A DNA stretch of 22,273 nt from an uncultured Prevotella sp. (GCA_927910885.1 CAKMOD010000097.1:1-22273), one strand, 5' to 3'. Numbered from the stretch's first letter, positions 15,093 through 22,273 are shown. The notes: generated by a model from the letters alone, not told the origin. Numbers and translations: made by a program.

Positions 15093-16190
15093 ATGAAATA
15101 TCTCAAGCATCTGATTTGTATGGTGATGATGCTCTTCCTGCTTCTGCCTGGTGCTGCTGCATCAGAGAGTAAAGGGGAGGGTGTTAACCTGCAGGAGATA
15201 TTGTGGGGACATATCAAGGACTCATACGAGTGGCATGTAACCAATATCGGTGATCAGCCAATCATCATCAACTTGCCTGTCATTGTGAAGACATCAAATG
15301 GCTGGTACACGGGTTGGGCTGAAGACTTCGCTGAGGAGCCGTTAGAAGAAGGTCCACATGCAGGCTATCGACCTTGTAAGAACAACCCAGATCTGTTCAT
15401 TGCAACGAAGGGGAACTACGAAGGTCGTATCGTTGAGTTGCAGAAGGGCGGCACAGAAGTGCGCCCTCTCGACCTCTCTATCACGAAGTCGGTGTGTGTA
15501 CTCTTCATTGATGCCATCATTCTCTTGCTGTGTATCTTGATTCCAGCACGCTGGTGTCGTCGCCATAAGGTTACGGATAAGGCACCAAAAGGCTTCACTG
15601 GTTTGATGCATATGTTTGTGATGTATGTCTATGATGAGGTGATTAAGCCTACGTTGGGTAAGGATGCAGACAGGTTTGCACCTTATCTTCTGACGTGTTT
15701 CTTCTTCATCTTTGTGGCTAATGTCATGGGTATTGTGCCATTCCCACCAGGAGGTGGTAACCTTACGGGTAATATAACCATAACCTTCTTCTTAGCCGTG
15801 TGTACGTTCCTCGTGACAAACCTCTCGGGAACAAAGCATTATTGGAAGGATATCTTCTGGCCTGATGTGCCAACTTGGTTGAAGGTACCGGTGCCTTTGA
15901 TGCCAGTTATTGAGATTTTTGGTATCTTCACAAAGCCCTTCGCATTGATGGTGCGTCTCTTTGCCAACATGATGGCAGGACATGCTATTGCGTTGGCTTT
16001 AACCTGTATCATCTTCATCATGGCAACGATGGGTGTTGTCCTAAGTTCATCCATGACGATTGTGAGTGTAGGTATGAGTATCTTCATGATGCTTTTGGAG
16101 GTTCTGGTTAGCTTTATTCAAGCTTTAGTATTCACGATGCTGAGTGCTGTATTTATCTCTTTAGCACGTGTTCATGAGGCAGAAGGATAA
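15093..16190 (+). CDS. atpB: Fo ATP synthase subunit a (long form)
   Basis: Forms the proton half-channels next to the c-ring. At 365 residues it is about 95 longer than the E. coli protein. The extra is N-terminal: a signal peptide (1-24, ending GAAAS) and a periplasmic domain (about 25-130), typical of Bacteroidota. Core motifs: FFFIFVANVMGIVPFPPGG (203-221), the essential Arg288 in LMVRLFANMMAGH, and Gln343 in SFIQALVFTML. The E. coli pair Glu219/His245 appears swapped as His297 and Glu336, each at the same distance from Arg288 and Gln343 as in E. coli. It starts three bases after the AtpI-like gene and is followed by an 86-base gap to atpE. Confidence 0.96.
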   Translation: MKYLKHLICMVMMLFLLLPGAAASESKGEGVNLQEILWGHIKDSYEWHVTNIGDQPIIINLPVIVKTSNGWYTGWAEDFAEEPLEEGPHAGYRPCKNNPDLFIATKGNYEGRIVELQKGGTEVRPLDLSITKSVCVLFIDAIILLLCILIPARWCRRHKVTDKAPKGFTGLMHMFVMYVYDEVIKPTLGKDADRFAPYLLTCFFFIFVANVMGIVPFPPGGGNLTGNITITFFLAVCTFLVTNLSGTKHYWKDIFWPDVPTWLKVPVPLMPVIEIFGIFTKPFALMVRLFANMMAGHAIALALTCIIFIMATMGVVLSSSMTIVSVGMSIFMMLLEVLVSFIQALVFTMLSAVFISLARVHEAEG

Positions 16191-16276
16191 GAAGGAGTGA
16201 AGGAGAGAAACGCTTCTCATCTCCCGAGAGAATAGATAAGAAATAAAAAATAATTAATAATTAAAAGAAAGAAACT

Positions 16277-16516
16277 ATGTTGACATCATTGTTATTAGCA
16301 GCAGAAACTGCAAAGTTAGGCGCCGCTATCGGTGCAGGTATCGCAGCCGTAGGCGCAGGTATTGGTATTGGTCGTATCGGTGGTCAGGCTATGGACGCTA
16401 TGGCTCGTCAGCCAGAGAAAATCGGTCAGCTTCGAATGGCTATGATTATTGCAGCTGCATTGATAGAGGGTGTTGCCTTCTTCGCTCTAATTATCGCTCT
16501 CATCTGTGTATTCTAA
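16277..16516 (+). CDS. atpE: Fo ATP synthase subunit c
   Basis: The proteolipid that forms the rotating c-ring. It is 79 residues with two hydrophobic helices joined by the polar loop ARQPEK (43-48). The first helix has the glycine zipper GAGIGIGRIGG (26-36) and the second has the ion-carrying Glu64 in ALIEGVAFFA. The residues that define Na+ c-rings (Gln in helix 1 and Ser after the Glu, as in Ilyobacter) are Ile31 and Gly65 here, so a proton-driven ring is inferred. It is preceded by an 86-base A-rich leader with a weak hairpin (GAGAA / TTCTC, 16205-16218), a possible processing or translation-enhancing region for a subunit needed in many copies. Confidence 0.97.
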   Translation: MLTSLLLAAETAKLGAAIGAGIAAVGAGIGIGRIGGQAMDAMARQPEKIGQLRMAMIIAAALIEGVAFFALIIALICVF

Positions 16517-16568
16517 ACTGCACAGAGAATTATTAAACAAATTGGTAAGAAAAGTAATTTAGCAGCTT

Positions 16569-17081
16569 ATGTCATTATTATTGCCAGATAGTGGCTTACT
16601 CTTTTGGATGACTCTCGTCTTCTTAGTGGTCTTCTTCATCTTATGGAAGTGGGGATTCCCTTCTATCATTAAGATGGTGAACGAGCGCAAGGAGTACATT
16701 GACGAGAGTCTTGCAAAGGCAGAAGAAGCCAACTTGAGGCTTGCCAACATTCAGAAACAAGGTGAGGAGCTGCTTATGGAGGCACGTGAGAAACAGGCGC
16801 AAATCCTTAGAGAGGCGTCTGAAACACGTGACAACATAGTCGGACAGGCACAGGAAAAGGCACGCGACGAGAGTGCTCGCATCCTTTCTGAAGCCAAGGC
16901 AGAGATTGAAAGCCAGAAGCAGGCTGCCATTCGCGACATTCGTTCGCAGGTTGCAGAGCTTTCTGTGCAGATTGCTGAGAAGATTCTGCATAAGGAACTA
17001 TCTGGTTCAGCCGAGCAGACTCAGCTTATCAACAGCTTATTGGATGAAGTTGCTTCTTCTAACGGAACAGAAAGTAAATAA
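16569..17081 (+). CDS. atpF: Fo ATP synthase subunit b
   Basis: Peripheral stalk that holds F1 to Fo. The 170 residues comprise one N-terminal membrane helix (about 9-29, FWMTLVFLVVFFILWKWGF) followed by a long charged coiled coil (about 30-150) rich in Glu, Ala, Lys and Gln. This includes the usual KWGFPSIIKMVNERK transition and the EIESQKQAAIRDIRSQVAELSV phrase shared by b subunits near the delta-contact region. Length and topology are normal. It lies 52 bases after atpE and 6 bases before atpH. A single b gene is present, so the stalk is a homodimer. Confidence 0.95.
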   Translation: MSLLLPDSGLLFWMTLVFLVVFFILWKWGFPSIIKMVNERKEYIDESLAKAEEANLRLANIQKQGEELLMEAREKQAQILREASETRDNIVGQAQEKARDESARILSEAKAEIESQKQAAIRDIRSQVAELSVQIAEKILHKELSGSAEQTQLINSLLDEVASSNGTESK

Positions 17082-17087
17082 TCGCTT

Positions 17088-17624
17088 ATGAATACAGGTG
17101 TAATATCGGTTCGCTATGCTCGTGCGCTGTTGAAGTCTGCCTGTGAGCAAGGTATCGAGGACAAGGTGTATGCTATCATGCAAACACTTGCCCAGAGTTA
17201 TCTTCAGGTGCCCGAACTCCGCATGACGATTGAAAGCCCGATGCTTCCGAAGGATAAGAAGCGCAAGCTATTGGAAGTAGCCTGTGGCGACGACTGTCCT
17301 GAGCTTGTTGGTAACTTCCTTTCCCTTGTCTTGAAGGGAGATCGAGAGGAGTTGCTGCAGCTTATGGCGAATGACTATGTCACTCTGTATCGTAAGCAGA
17401 AGAACATCATTCGCGGAAAGGTCATCACAGCCTCGCCTGTCTCTTCCCAGACGGAAGACAAGATGAAAGCACTGGTACAGTCCAGAGCACAGGGAACCGT
17501 TGAGTTCAACACTGAGGTTGACCCTTCACTCATTGGCGGCTTTATTCTTGAGTTTGACACTTACAGAATGGATGCCAGCGTGAAGAGCAAACTGAACGCT
17601 ATCCTCACACAATTAAAAAAGTAA
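17088..17624 (+). CDS. atpH: F1 ATP synthase subunit delta
   Basis: Links the b-subunit stalk to the top of the F1 hexamer. At 178 residues it is the standard size for delta/OSCP. The N-terminal helical domain starts ISVRYARALLKSACEQ (about 6-21), and the C-terminal domain carries the OSCP signature GGFILEFDTYRMDASVKSKL (about 150-169). PMLPKDKKRKLLE (about 51-63) is the other conserved delta phrase. The gene is tightly spaced, 6 bases after atpF and 13 before atpA, indicating co-transcription and probably coupled translation. Confidence 0.95.
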   Translation: MNTGVISVRYARALLKSACEQGIEDKVYAIMQTLAQSYLQVPELRMTIESPMLPKDKKRKLLEVACGDDCPELVGNFLSLVLKGDREELLQLMANDYVTLYRKQKNIIRGKVITASPVSSQTEDKMKALVQSRAQGTVEFNTEVDPSLIGGFILEFDTYRMDASVKSKLNAILTQLKK

Positions 17625-17637
17625 TTAGATTAATAAC

Positions 17638-19221
17638 ATGTCAGATAAAATTAAACCAAGTGAGGTGTCTGAGATTCTTTTGAAAGAACTTCAAGGCATC
17701 AACTCTGAGGAGAAGTTTGATGAAGTCGGTACCGTACTGACCGTCAGCGACGGTGTGGCACGTGTCTATGGTCTTCGCAATGCTGAAGCCAACGAGTTGC
17801 TTGAATTCGAGAATGGCACCATGGCTATTGTCATGAACTTGGAGGAAGACAATGTAGGTTGTGTCCTTCTTGGTCCTACGTCAGGTATCAAGGAGGGACA
17901 GAGCGTGAAGCGTACACACCGCATTGCCTCTATCCGTGTCAATGACAACTTCTTGGGACGTGTAGTCAATCCGCTTGGAGAGGCTATCGATGGTAAGGGT
18001 GATATCGACCTGACTGAATCTTTTGAGATGCCATTGGACCGTAAGGCTCCGGGTGTTATCTATCGTCAGCCAGTGAAGGAGCCACTCCAGACTGGTCTGA
18101 AGGCTGTTGACTCAATGATTCCTATCGGTCGTGGTCAGCGTGAGCTTATCATTGGTGACCGCCAGACAGGTAAGACGGCCATTGCCGTTGATACTATCAT
18201 CAATCAGAAGAGTTTCTATGAGCAGGGCAATCCTGTTTATTGTATCTATGTTGCTATCGGTCAGAAGGCTTCTACCGTTGCTACCTTGGTACAGAACCTC
18301 AAGGAGCGTGGCGCATTGCCTTATACGATTATCGTAAGTGCTACAGCGGCTGATCCAGCTGCTATGCAGTATTATGCACCATTTGCTGGTGCTGCTATCG
18401 GTGAGTACTTCCGCGATCGTGGCTACTCAGCTCTCGTTATCTATGATGACTTGTCAAAGCAGGCTGTTGCCTATCGTGAGGTATCATTGATTCTCCGCCG
18501 TCCTTCAGGTCGTGAGGCTTATCCTGGTGACGTCTTCTATCTCCACTCTCGTCTGCTTGAGCGTGCTGCACGTATCAACAATCAGCAGGAGATTGCAGAG
18601 AAGATGAACGACCTTCCAGAGTGTATGAAGGGCCATGTAAAGGGTGGTGGTTCGCTTACAGCGTTGCCTATCATTGAGACACAGGCAGGTGACGTGTCAG
18701 CCTACATCCCTACTAACGTGATTTCCATTACCGACGGTCAGATTTATCTTGAGTCAGACCTCTTCAATCAGGGCTTCCGTCCAGCTATTAACGTAGGTAT
18801 TTCCGTATCTCGTGTAGGTGGTTCAGCACAGGTTAAGAGTATGAAGAAGGTAGCTGGTACGTTGAAGATTGATATGGCGCAGTATCGCGAGTTGGAGGCA
18901 TTCTCTAAGTTCTCATCAGATATGGACAAGGTCACAGCGATGACCCTCGACCGTGGACGTAAGAACAACCAGTTGCTTATCCAGCCACAGTACAGTCCAA
19001 TGCCAGTGGGTGAGCAGATTGCTATCCTCTATTGTGGTGTGAACGGACTGATGCGCGACGTTCCTGTCGACCAGATTCGCCAGTGTCAGGACCAGTTCCT
19101 CGACAGCATGCGTTCTTCTCATGCCGATGTAATCAGCGAGTTAGCTTCTGGTAAGCTTGAAGATGCTTCTATTAAGGTAATCGAAGAAGTCATGGGCAAT
19201 ATTGCCGGACAATATAAATAA
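17638..19221 (+). CDS. atpA: F1 ATP synthase subunit alpha
   Basis: Non-catalytic nucleotide-binding subunit of F1. At 527 residues it is slightly longer than E. coli alpha (513). It has the P-loop GDRQTGKT (173-180), the alpha-type SALVIYDDLSKQAVAYRE region (264-281) and LLERAARIN. The arginine finger Arg392 lies in VGISVSRVGGSAQ, which also contains the alpha/beta family signature. The N-terminal helix that contacts delta (KIKPSEVSEILLKEL, 4-18) is intact. It starts 13 bases after atpH and ends 12 bases before atpG. Confidence 0.98.
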   Translation: MSDKIKPSEVSEILLKELQGINSEEKFDEVGTVLTVSDGVARVYGLRNAEANELLEFENGTMAIVMNLEEDNVGCVLLGPTSGIKEGQSVKRTHRIASIRVNDNFLGRVVNPLGEAIDGKGDIDLTESFEMPLDRKAPGVIYRQPVKEPLQTGLKAVDSMIPIGRGQRELIIGDRQTGKTAIAVDTIINQKSFYEQGNPVYCIYVAIGQKASTVATLVQNLKERGALPYTIIVSATAADPAAMQYYAPFAGAAIGEYFRDRGYSALVIYDDLSKQAVAYREVSLILRRPSGREAYPGDVFYLHSRLLERAARINNQQEIAEKMNDLPECMKGHVKGGGSLTALPIIETQAGDVSAYIPTNVISITDGQIYLESDLFNQGFRPAINVGISVSRVGGSAQVKSMKKVAGTLKIDMAQYRELEAFSKFSSDMDKVTAMTLDRGRKNNQLLIQPQYSPMPVGEQIAILYCGVNGLMRDVPVDQIRQCQDQFLDSMRSSHADVISELASGKLEDASIKVIEEVMGNIAGQYK

Positions 19222-19233
19222 AGACAATACAGA

Positions 19234-20211
19234 ATGGCATCCTTAAAGGAAATCAAGACTCGTATCGCCAGTGTTCAGAGTACTCGTAAGATTACGAGTG
19301 CCATGAAGATGGTTGCGTCGAGTAAGTTACACCATGCCCAGAATGCCATCGAGAGTATGCTTCCATACGCGGCTATGCTCGAACATATTCTCAAGGCTTT
19401 CCTTGTCTCTACGCCCGATACGGACACTCCGTTCGACGAGCAGAGACCGGTGAAACGTGTTGCCTTACTCGTATTCTCCTCAAACAGTTCTCTCTGTGGT
19501 GGATTCAATGCGAATGTCATCAAGCTGATGCAGCAGACGATAGACGAATATCATGCACAGGGCTTGACGGACAAGGATATTGTCATCTATCCAGTAGGAC
19601 GTAAGGTGTTTGAAACAGCTAAGAAGCGTGGATATACCTGCGTATATCCTTATCCGCAGCTTGCTGATAAACCAAATTCTGAGGAGTGCCGCAATCTCGC
19701 TAAAGAGTTAAGTCAGAAATGGCTGGATGGCGAGTTCGACAAGGTGGAGATAATTTATCATCACTTCAAGAGTGCAGGAAGCCAGATTCTCCAACGTAAG
19801 AATTTCCTTCCAATTGACCTTGAGGAAGAACTCAATGCCGACTCTACGCGCGATCTTTCATCGAATATTGCAACTAAGGCTGCACAGGAATATCTCAAGA
19901 GGAAAGGACAGTCTGGAACACAGAAGTCTAATAATGAGGCTGTTGTTCCTCTGAATGATAACTTCATCATTGAGCCAGACCTGCGCACAGTCTTGACGGC
20001 ATTGGTACCGAAACTGCTACATCACATGGTTTATACTGCCCTTTTAGACAGTAATGCCTCTGAGCACGCAGCGCGAATGGTTGCCATGCAGACCGCAACA
20101 GATAATGCTGACGATTTGCTTCGTGGACTCAACTTGCAATATAACAAGTCGCGTCAGGCAGCCATCACATCTGAGTTGCTCGATATTGTAGGTGGTACGG
20201 TAAATAATTAA
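19234..20211 (+). CDS. atpG: F1 ATP synthase subunit gamma
   Basis: Central rotary shaft of F1. At 325 residues it is longer than E. coli gamma (287). The N-terminal helix has the conserved IKTRIASVQSTRKITSAMKMVASSK opening (about residues 7-31). The C-terminal helix includes ASEHAARMVAMQTATDNADDLL (about 282-303) and the terminal RQAAITSELLDIVGG. The extra length lies in the middle, mostly a polar stretch around residues 225-245 (KRKGQSGTQKSNNEAVVP) before the C-terminal domain resumes at NFIIEPDLRTVL. It is the last gene of the cluster and is followed after about 40 bases by a strong terminator. Confidence 0.97.
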   Translation: MASLKEIKTRIASVQSTRKITSAMKMVASSKLHHAQNAIESMLPYAAMLEHILKAFLVSTPDTDTPFDEQRPVKRVALLVFSSNSSLCGGFNANVIKLMQQTIDEYHAQGLTDKDIVIYPVGRKVFETAKKRGYTCVYPYPQLADKPNSEECRNLAKELSQKWLDGEFDKVEIIYHHFKSAGSQILQRKNFLPIDLEEELNADSTRDLSSNIATKAAQEYLKRKGQSGTQKSNNEAVVPLNDNFIIEPDLRTVLTALVPKLLHHMVYTALLDSNASEHAARMVAMQTATDNADDLLRGLNLQYNKSRQAAITSELLDIVGGTVNN

Positions 20212-20252
20212 TTTCTTGTTTGCCCTTGGGGTAGGCAGTGAATAGAATCAAT

Positions 20253-20287
20253 AAACAGGGATAGGCGTTTGCTTATCCCTGTTTTTT
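20253..20287 (+). terminator. Intrinsic terminator of the atp cluster
   Basis: The stem AAACAGGGATAGGC (20253-20266) pairs with GCTTATCCCTGTTT (20271-20284) with one G-U pair. The loop is four bases (GTTT), and a T-rich run follows. It sits 41 bases past the atpG stop and closes the pfkA-atp unit. Confidence 0.93.
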
Positions 20288-20293
20288 ATTGGG

Positions 20294-20392
20294 GTAATTA
20301 GCCTAATAATTTATTAGCCCAATTAGCCTAATAAGGCTAATGAGCCTTATAATTAATCAGCCTAATTAGCCCAATTAGCCCAACACTTAATT
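20294..20392. repeat. AATTAGCCY 9-mer tandem array
   Basis: About 100 bp composed of degenerate units of AATTAGCC(C/T). The clean units lie near 20322 and 20374-20391, with decayed units between. One unit is inverted, so TTAGCCT (20323-20329) faces AGGCTAA (20334-20340) across a four-base loop, making a perfect 7-bp hairpin. It lies directly after the atp terminator. There is no spacer structure as in CRISPR. Confidence 0.8.
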
Positions 20393-20513
20393 CCTTGCTT
20401 ATTGTTAGAAAATAATTTACAAAAAGTCCACTCAATCCTCCCTTGAATCCCTCCAAAATCCTTTAAAGAACTTTCTTTGTAACTATCATATAATCAATAA
20501 CTTGCAGAAGTGC

Positions 20514-20655
20514 TTTTCAAAAGGTGCTTACTTGGACTTCAAAAGGGCGTTAGTAAGGGGCTTAAAGGGGCATCTTTTGCAAGCCAAAAGGGCGTCTTTA
20601 CGAACCTAAAAGAGCATGTGCTGATTTTCAAGTGTTGAATTTTTTATTACAAAAT
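20514..20655. repeat. Composite repeat copy B, part 1: GGGC-containing short-repeat block
   Basis: Direct-orientation counterpart of 10941-11085. Shared phrases include GACTTCAAAAGGG(C/T)GTTAG, CATCTTTTGCAAGCCAA, and the terminal GAATTTTTTATTACAAA. By eye, identity is high in the first 80 bp and falls afterwards. It is non-coding. Confidence 0.75.
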
Positions 20656-20667
20656 AGATAGTTGTTT

Positions 20668-21010
20668 GGTTCTTTCGAAATATGGAGTGCTAAACTAAAC
20701 GTCTTATATAATAGGCACACGGAGTTACGGAGGGGACGGAGGTAATGCAATGTAACGGAGGTGCCGACGGCACAAAGAGCGACGGAGGTGTAGCGTACAG
20801 ATTCTTAATAAATATTTAGGGATAAACGCTTTGTTGATAAATTGCTAATAGAATTTGCAAACAAGCTCCGTCGCTCTATGCACCGACGGTGCCTCTGTGA
20901 CTTCTATCGCTTTTTAATAATCCTCCGTTTTCTCCTTTTCTCCGTGTGATATTTCGTTAGAAACCTAACTTTAAGTGTCAAACCTTATCACTCCAAAATT
21001 ATGAAGACCT
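20668..21010. repeat. Composite repeat copy B, part 2: 343-bp element with terminal inverted repeats
   Basis: The same element as 11138-11480, in the same orientation and of the same length. The terminal inverted-repeat core is TGGAGTG(C)TAA (20683-20693) and TTATCACTCCA (20985-20995), here with one mismatch. The nested CACACGGAG (20716) / CTCCGTGTG (20940-20948) arms and both GAC-loop hairpins (GTGCC/GGCAC, GCACC/GGTGC) are kept exactly. The region between the arms and the outer ends has drifted most. Confidence 0.85.
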
Positions 21011-21249
21011 ATAAATAAACCTTAGCATAAGTATAGGTTATGAGAAATAATGATTCATGATACAAAAGCGTATAAAGTCAGAGGTTATAAAGTTTGTTTT
21101 ATAGAAAAGGTCAAATTTTGTAAACCAAGCTTTATAAAAAGTATGATTCTTATTAAGTGTGATTTATAAGAGTATTAATAAAGTTATTGTCTCTTATAAA
21201 TTTTATCAATAATTCCAGATAAAGTCTGCTTTGTTTAATACTTTCTTTA
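21011..21249. other. AT-rich gene-free stretch with a hairpin
   Basis: No protein-like frame on either strand. It contains a perfect 11-bp inverted repeat, ATTTATAAGAG (21162-21172) and CTCTTATAAAT (21191-21201), with an 18-base loop. The stem is AT-rich and has no strong U-tract, so a terminator call would be weak. Several TTTATAA-like words recur nearby. Confidence 0.5.
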
Positions 21250-21257
21250 TATCTTTG
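21230..21257 (+). promoter_or_regulatory. Candidate promoter upstream of the nrdG remnant
   Basis: TATCTTTG at 21250-21257 matches the -7 consensus TAnnTTTG. A TTTG lies at 21230-21233, but the spacer is 16 bases, shorter than the usual 19-21. Transcription would start near 21264, ahead of the remnant nrdG start at 21360. Confidence 0.35.
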
Positions 21258-21359
21258 TAGGATAGAAAATCGTTCACATAAAAGGAGGTGACACGGTGTT
21301 GTGTGGGTGAAGATAATCACTTGAACATAAGCGTGTTTAGCAAAAAGAATCAGATAGTA

Positions 21360-21882
21360 ATGCTTCGTTATATCAATACAGATATTGTCTTTTAGGAGTT
21401 TCCCGATGAGGTGACGCTTGCCATTAATATTTCGGGATGTCCGTGTCGCTGTCCGGGCTGCCATAGTCAGTTCTTGTGGGCAAATAGGGGAGATGAATTG
21501 ACGGCTGAAGCACTGTCTGCACTGATTCATGGTGCGAAAGATACCATTACCTAATGTGGGTTTTATGGGTGGCGATGGTGACCCAGCGGCAGTCGACCTG
21601 CTTGCGAAATATGTCCAAGAACGTCACAACGGTTTGAAGGTTGGTTGGTATACTGGGCGCACGGCAATCTCTCCGCTCATCGATCAACAGCATTTCGACT
21701 ATATCAAAGTGGGAGCCTACCTCCGCCATCTTGGTGGACTCGATTCCCCACGTACCAATCAACGAATGTACCGCCGTTGCACAGATGGAAGCTTTGAGGA
21801 TATCACTTCCCGCTTTTGGAAACATCAGATAGGCAATAACCTATGTGCATGCTCAATATTTCCTTACAATTCCTTGGTCTAG
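21360..21882 (+). pseudogene. nrdG: Anaerobic ribonucleotide reductase activating protein, broken
   Basis: Frame 1 starts MLRYINTDIVF at 21360 and is interrupted at codon 12 by TAG (21393-21395), most simply CAG (Gln) changed to TAG. It then continues EFPDEVTLAINISGCPCRCPGCHSQFLW, which carries the radical-SAM CxxxCxxC motif of NrdG (Cys-Pro-Cys-Arg-Cys-Pro-Gly-Cys). One extra T at about 21552 shifts the rest into the next frame, which reads NVGFMGGDGDPAAVDLLAKY and then GLKVGWYTGR, FDYIKVGAYLRHLGGLDSP, TNQRM, FEDITSRFWK, all typical of NrdG from Bacteroidota. NrdG uses S-adenosylmethionine to create the glycyl radical on NrdD for anaerobic dNTP synthesis. The tail after FWK probably extends past the original stop. 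No nrdD lies upstream, so a functional pair is presumably elsewhere. Confidence 0.88.
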
Positions 21883-21904
21883 TGATGAAAAAGGTTTAAC
21901 TTTG
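21873..21904 (+). promoter_or_regulatory. Candidate promoter for the terminal ORFs
   Basis: CTTG (21873-21876, three of four bases of TTTG), a 20-base spacer, then TAACTTTG (21897-21904), an exact match to TAnnTTTG. It overlaps the decayed end of the nrdG remnant and points toward the toxin-like fragment and the ORF at the right edge. Confidence 0.5.
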
Positions 21905-21985
21905 CGGTAAGAGAAAATGCATTGCATAGAAGTCTAACTCTTAGCCTGTAAGGCTGTTCATTCCTCACCTTAAAGAGGAGAATAG

Positions 21986-22181
21986 GCTTGTAGGTATAAG
22001 TACGATTCTGCTCACCCTGATATGGATTTTACTAAGGGACATGATAAACCGCATATTGGAGTTCAAACTCAAGGGAAGCGTTCTGATGGTGGAAGTAAGA
22101 GGTTTAATCTTACCTATGATGGTAACACCCACCCCTCATAGATCTCCCAAGAAGGGTGAGGGTGTGATAGATGGACATTAA
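21986..22181 (+). pseudogene. Fragment resembling a polymorphic-toxin C-terminal tip
   Basis: An open stretch without a start reads YDSAHPDMDFTKGHDKPHIG, then VQTQGKRSDGGSKRFNLTYDG, then stops at TAG (22139-22141). Removing one C from the CCCC run at 22132-22135 lets the frame continue THPHRSPKKGEGVIDGH and stop at TAA (22179-22181). This suggests a one-base insertion in a once longer protein. The His-, Asp- and Lys-rich, Gly-rich composition and compact size resemble the C-terminal nuclease-type tips of Rhs/YD or other polymorphic toxins. I cannot assign a family, and the upstream part of such a protein is not present (a stop at 21983-21985 precedes it). Confidence 0.4.
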
Positions 22182-22199
22182 CTATGTATGTAATTGCAA

Positions 22200-22273
22200 A
22201 TGGATGAACAATATCAAGAGCTATTGAGATGTATAGAGAGCCTTGATGCAAGAGAGAGAATTCAGGAGCTCGG
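22200..22273 (+). CDS. Start of an unrecognised ORF, cut by the window end
   Basis: The ATG at 22200 opens 24 full codons without a stop to the window edge (MDEQYQELLRCIESL, then DARERIQEL). The peptide is acidic, amphipathic and helical. It begins 18 bases after the restored stop of the toxin-like fragment, the position of an immunity gene in toxin/immunity cassettes. Too little is visible to name a family; the frame could also end just beyond the window. Confidence 0.4.
   Translation, partial: MDEQYQELLRCIESLDARERIQEL

Noticed and set aside
20294..20392. CRISPR-like array
   Set aside because: The units are 9 bp, contiguous and degenerate with no unique spacers, and there are no cas genes in the window.
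21284..21359. Remnant of the nrdD C-terminus just upstream of nrdG
   Set aside because: The reading EVTRCCVGE faintly recalls the glycyl-radical end of NrdD, but the match is a few residues only and an in-frame stop lies just upstream. Too weak to call.
21153..21530. 125-codon minus-strand frame over the nrdG remnant
   Set aside because: It is antisense to the radical-SAM coding remnant and the AT-rich leader, with no recognisable domain.

Overview
The window looks like chromosome from a Bacteroidota organism, most likely Prevotella or a close relative. The evidence is a SusC/SusD pair, a BACON-domain lipoprotein, a type IX secretion (T9SS) C-terminal sorting domain, a PorV-type barrel, promoters of the TTTG-N19-21-TAnnTTTG class, almost no Shine-Dalgarno sites, and an ATP synthase cluster in the Bacteroidota order (D-C-I-B-E-F-H-A-G) with a short epsilon and a long subunit a. 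The species cannot be fixed from the sequence alone.

Region 1 (about 105-10583, minus strand) is one apparent transcription unit. It reads SusC-like TonB-dependent porin, SusD-like lipoprotein, BACON-domain lipoprotein (split by an apparent frameshift), S8 subtilisin-like protease with a T9SS sorting domain, PorV-like outer-membrane barrel, then a strong intrinsic terminator at 105-138. There is no glycoside hydrolase. The only catalytic gene is a surface protease, so I infer a protein or peptide foraging locus of RagAB type rather than a glycan locus.

Region 2 (10415-11805) is a divergent, gene-free 1.4 kb stretch. It holds candidate promoters for both flanking units and the first copy of a composite repeat: a block of short GGGC-containing repeats followed by a 343-bp element with long imperfect terminal inverted repeats.

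Region 3 (11806-20287, plus strand) carries pfkA followed by the complete F1Fo ATP synthase cluster atpD-atpC-atpI-like-atpB-atpE-atpF-atpH-atpA-atpG, closed by a strong terminator. Glycolytic commitment and ATP synthase are thus adjacent and probably partly co-transcribed.

Region 4 (20288-22273) is degenerate. It contains a 9-mer AATTAGCCY array, the second copy of the composite repeat (same orientation, same 343-bp length), an AT-rich stretch with a hairpin, and an nrdG pseudogene with one stop and one frameshift. It ends with a frameshifted fragment resembling the tip of a polymorphic toxin, followed by the start of an unrecognised ORF that runs off the window and could be its immunity gene. 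The best candidates for something undescribed are the paired 343-bp element with self-compensating hairpins, and the protease/PorV-paralogue/SusCD locus.
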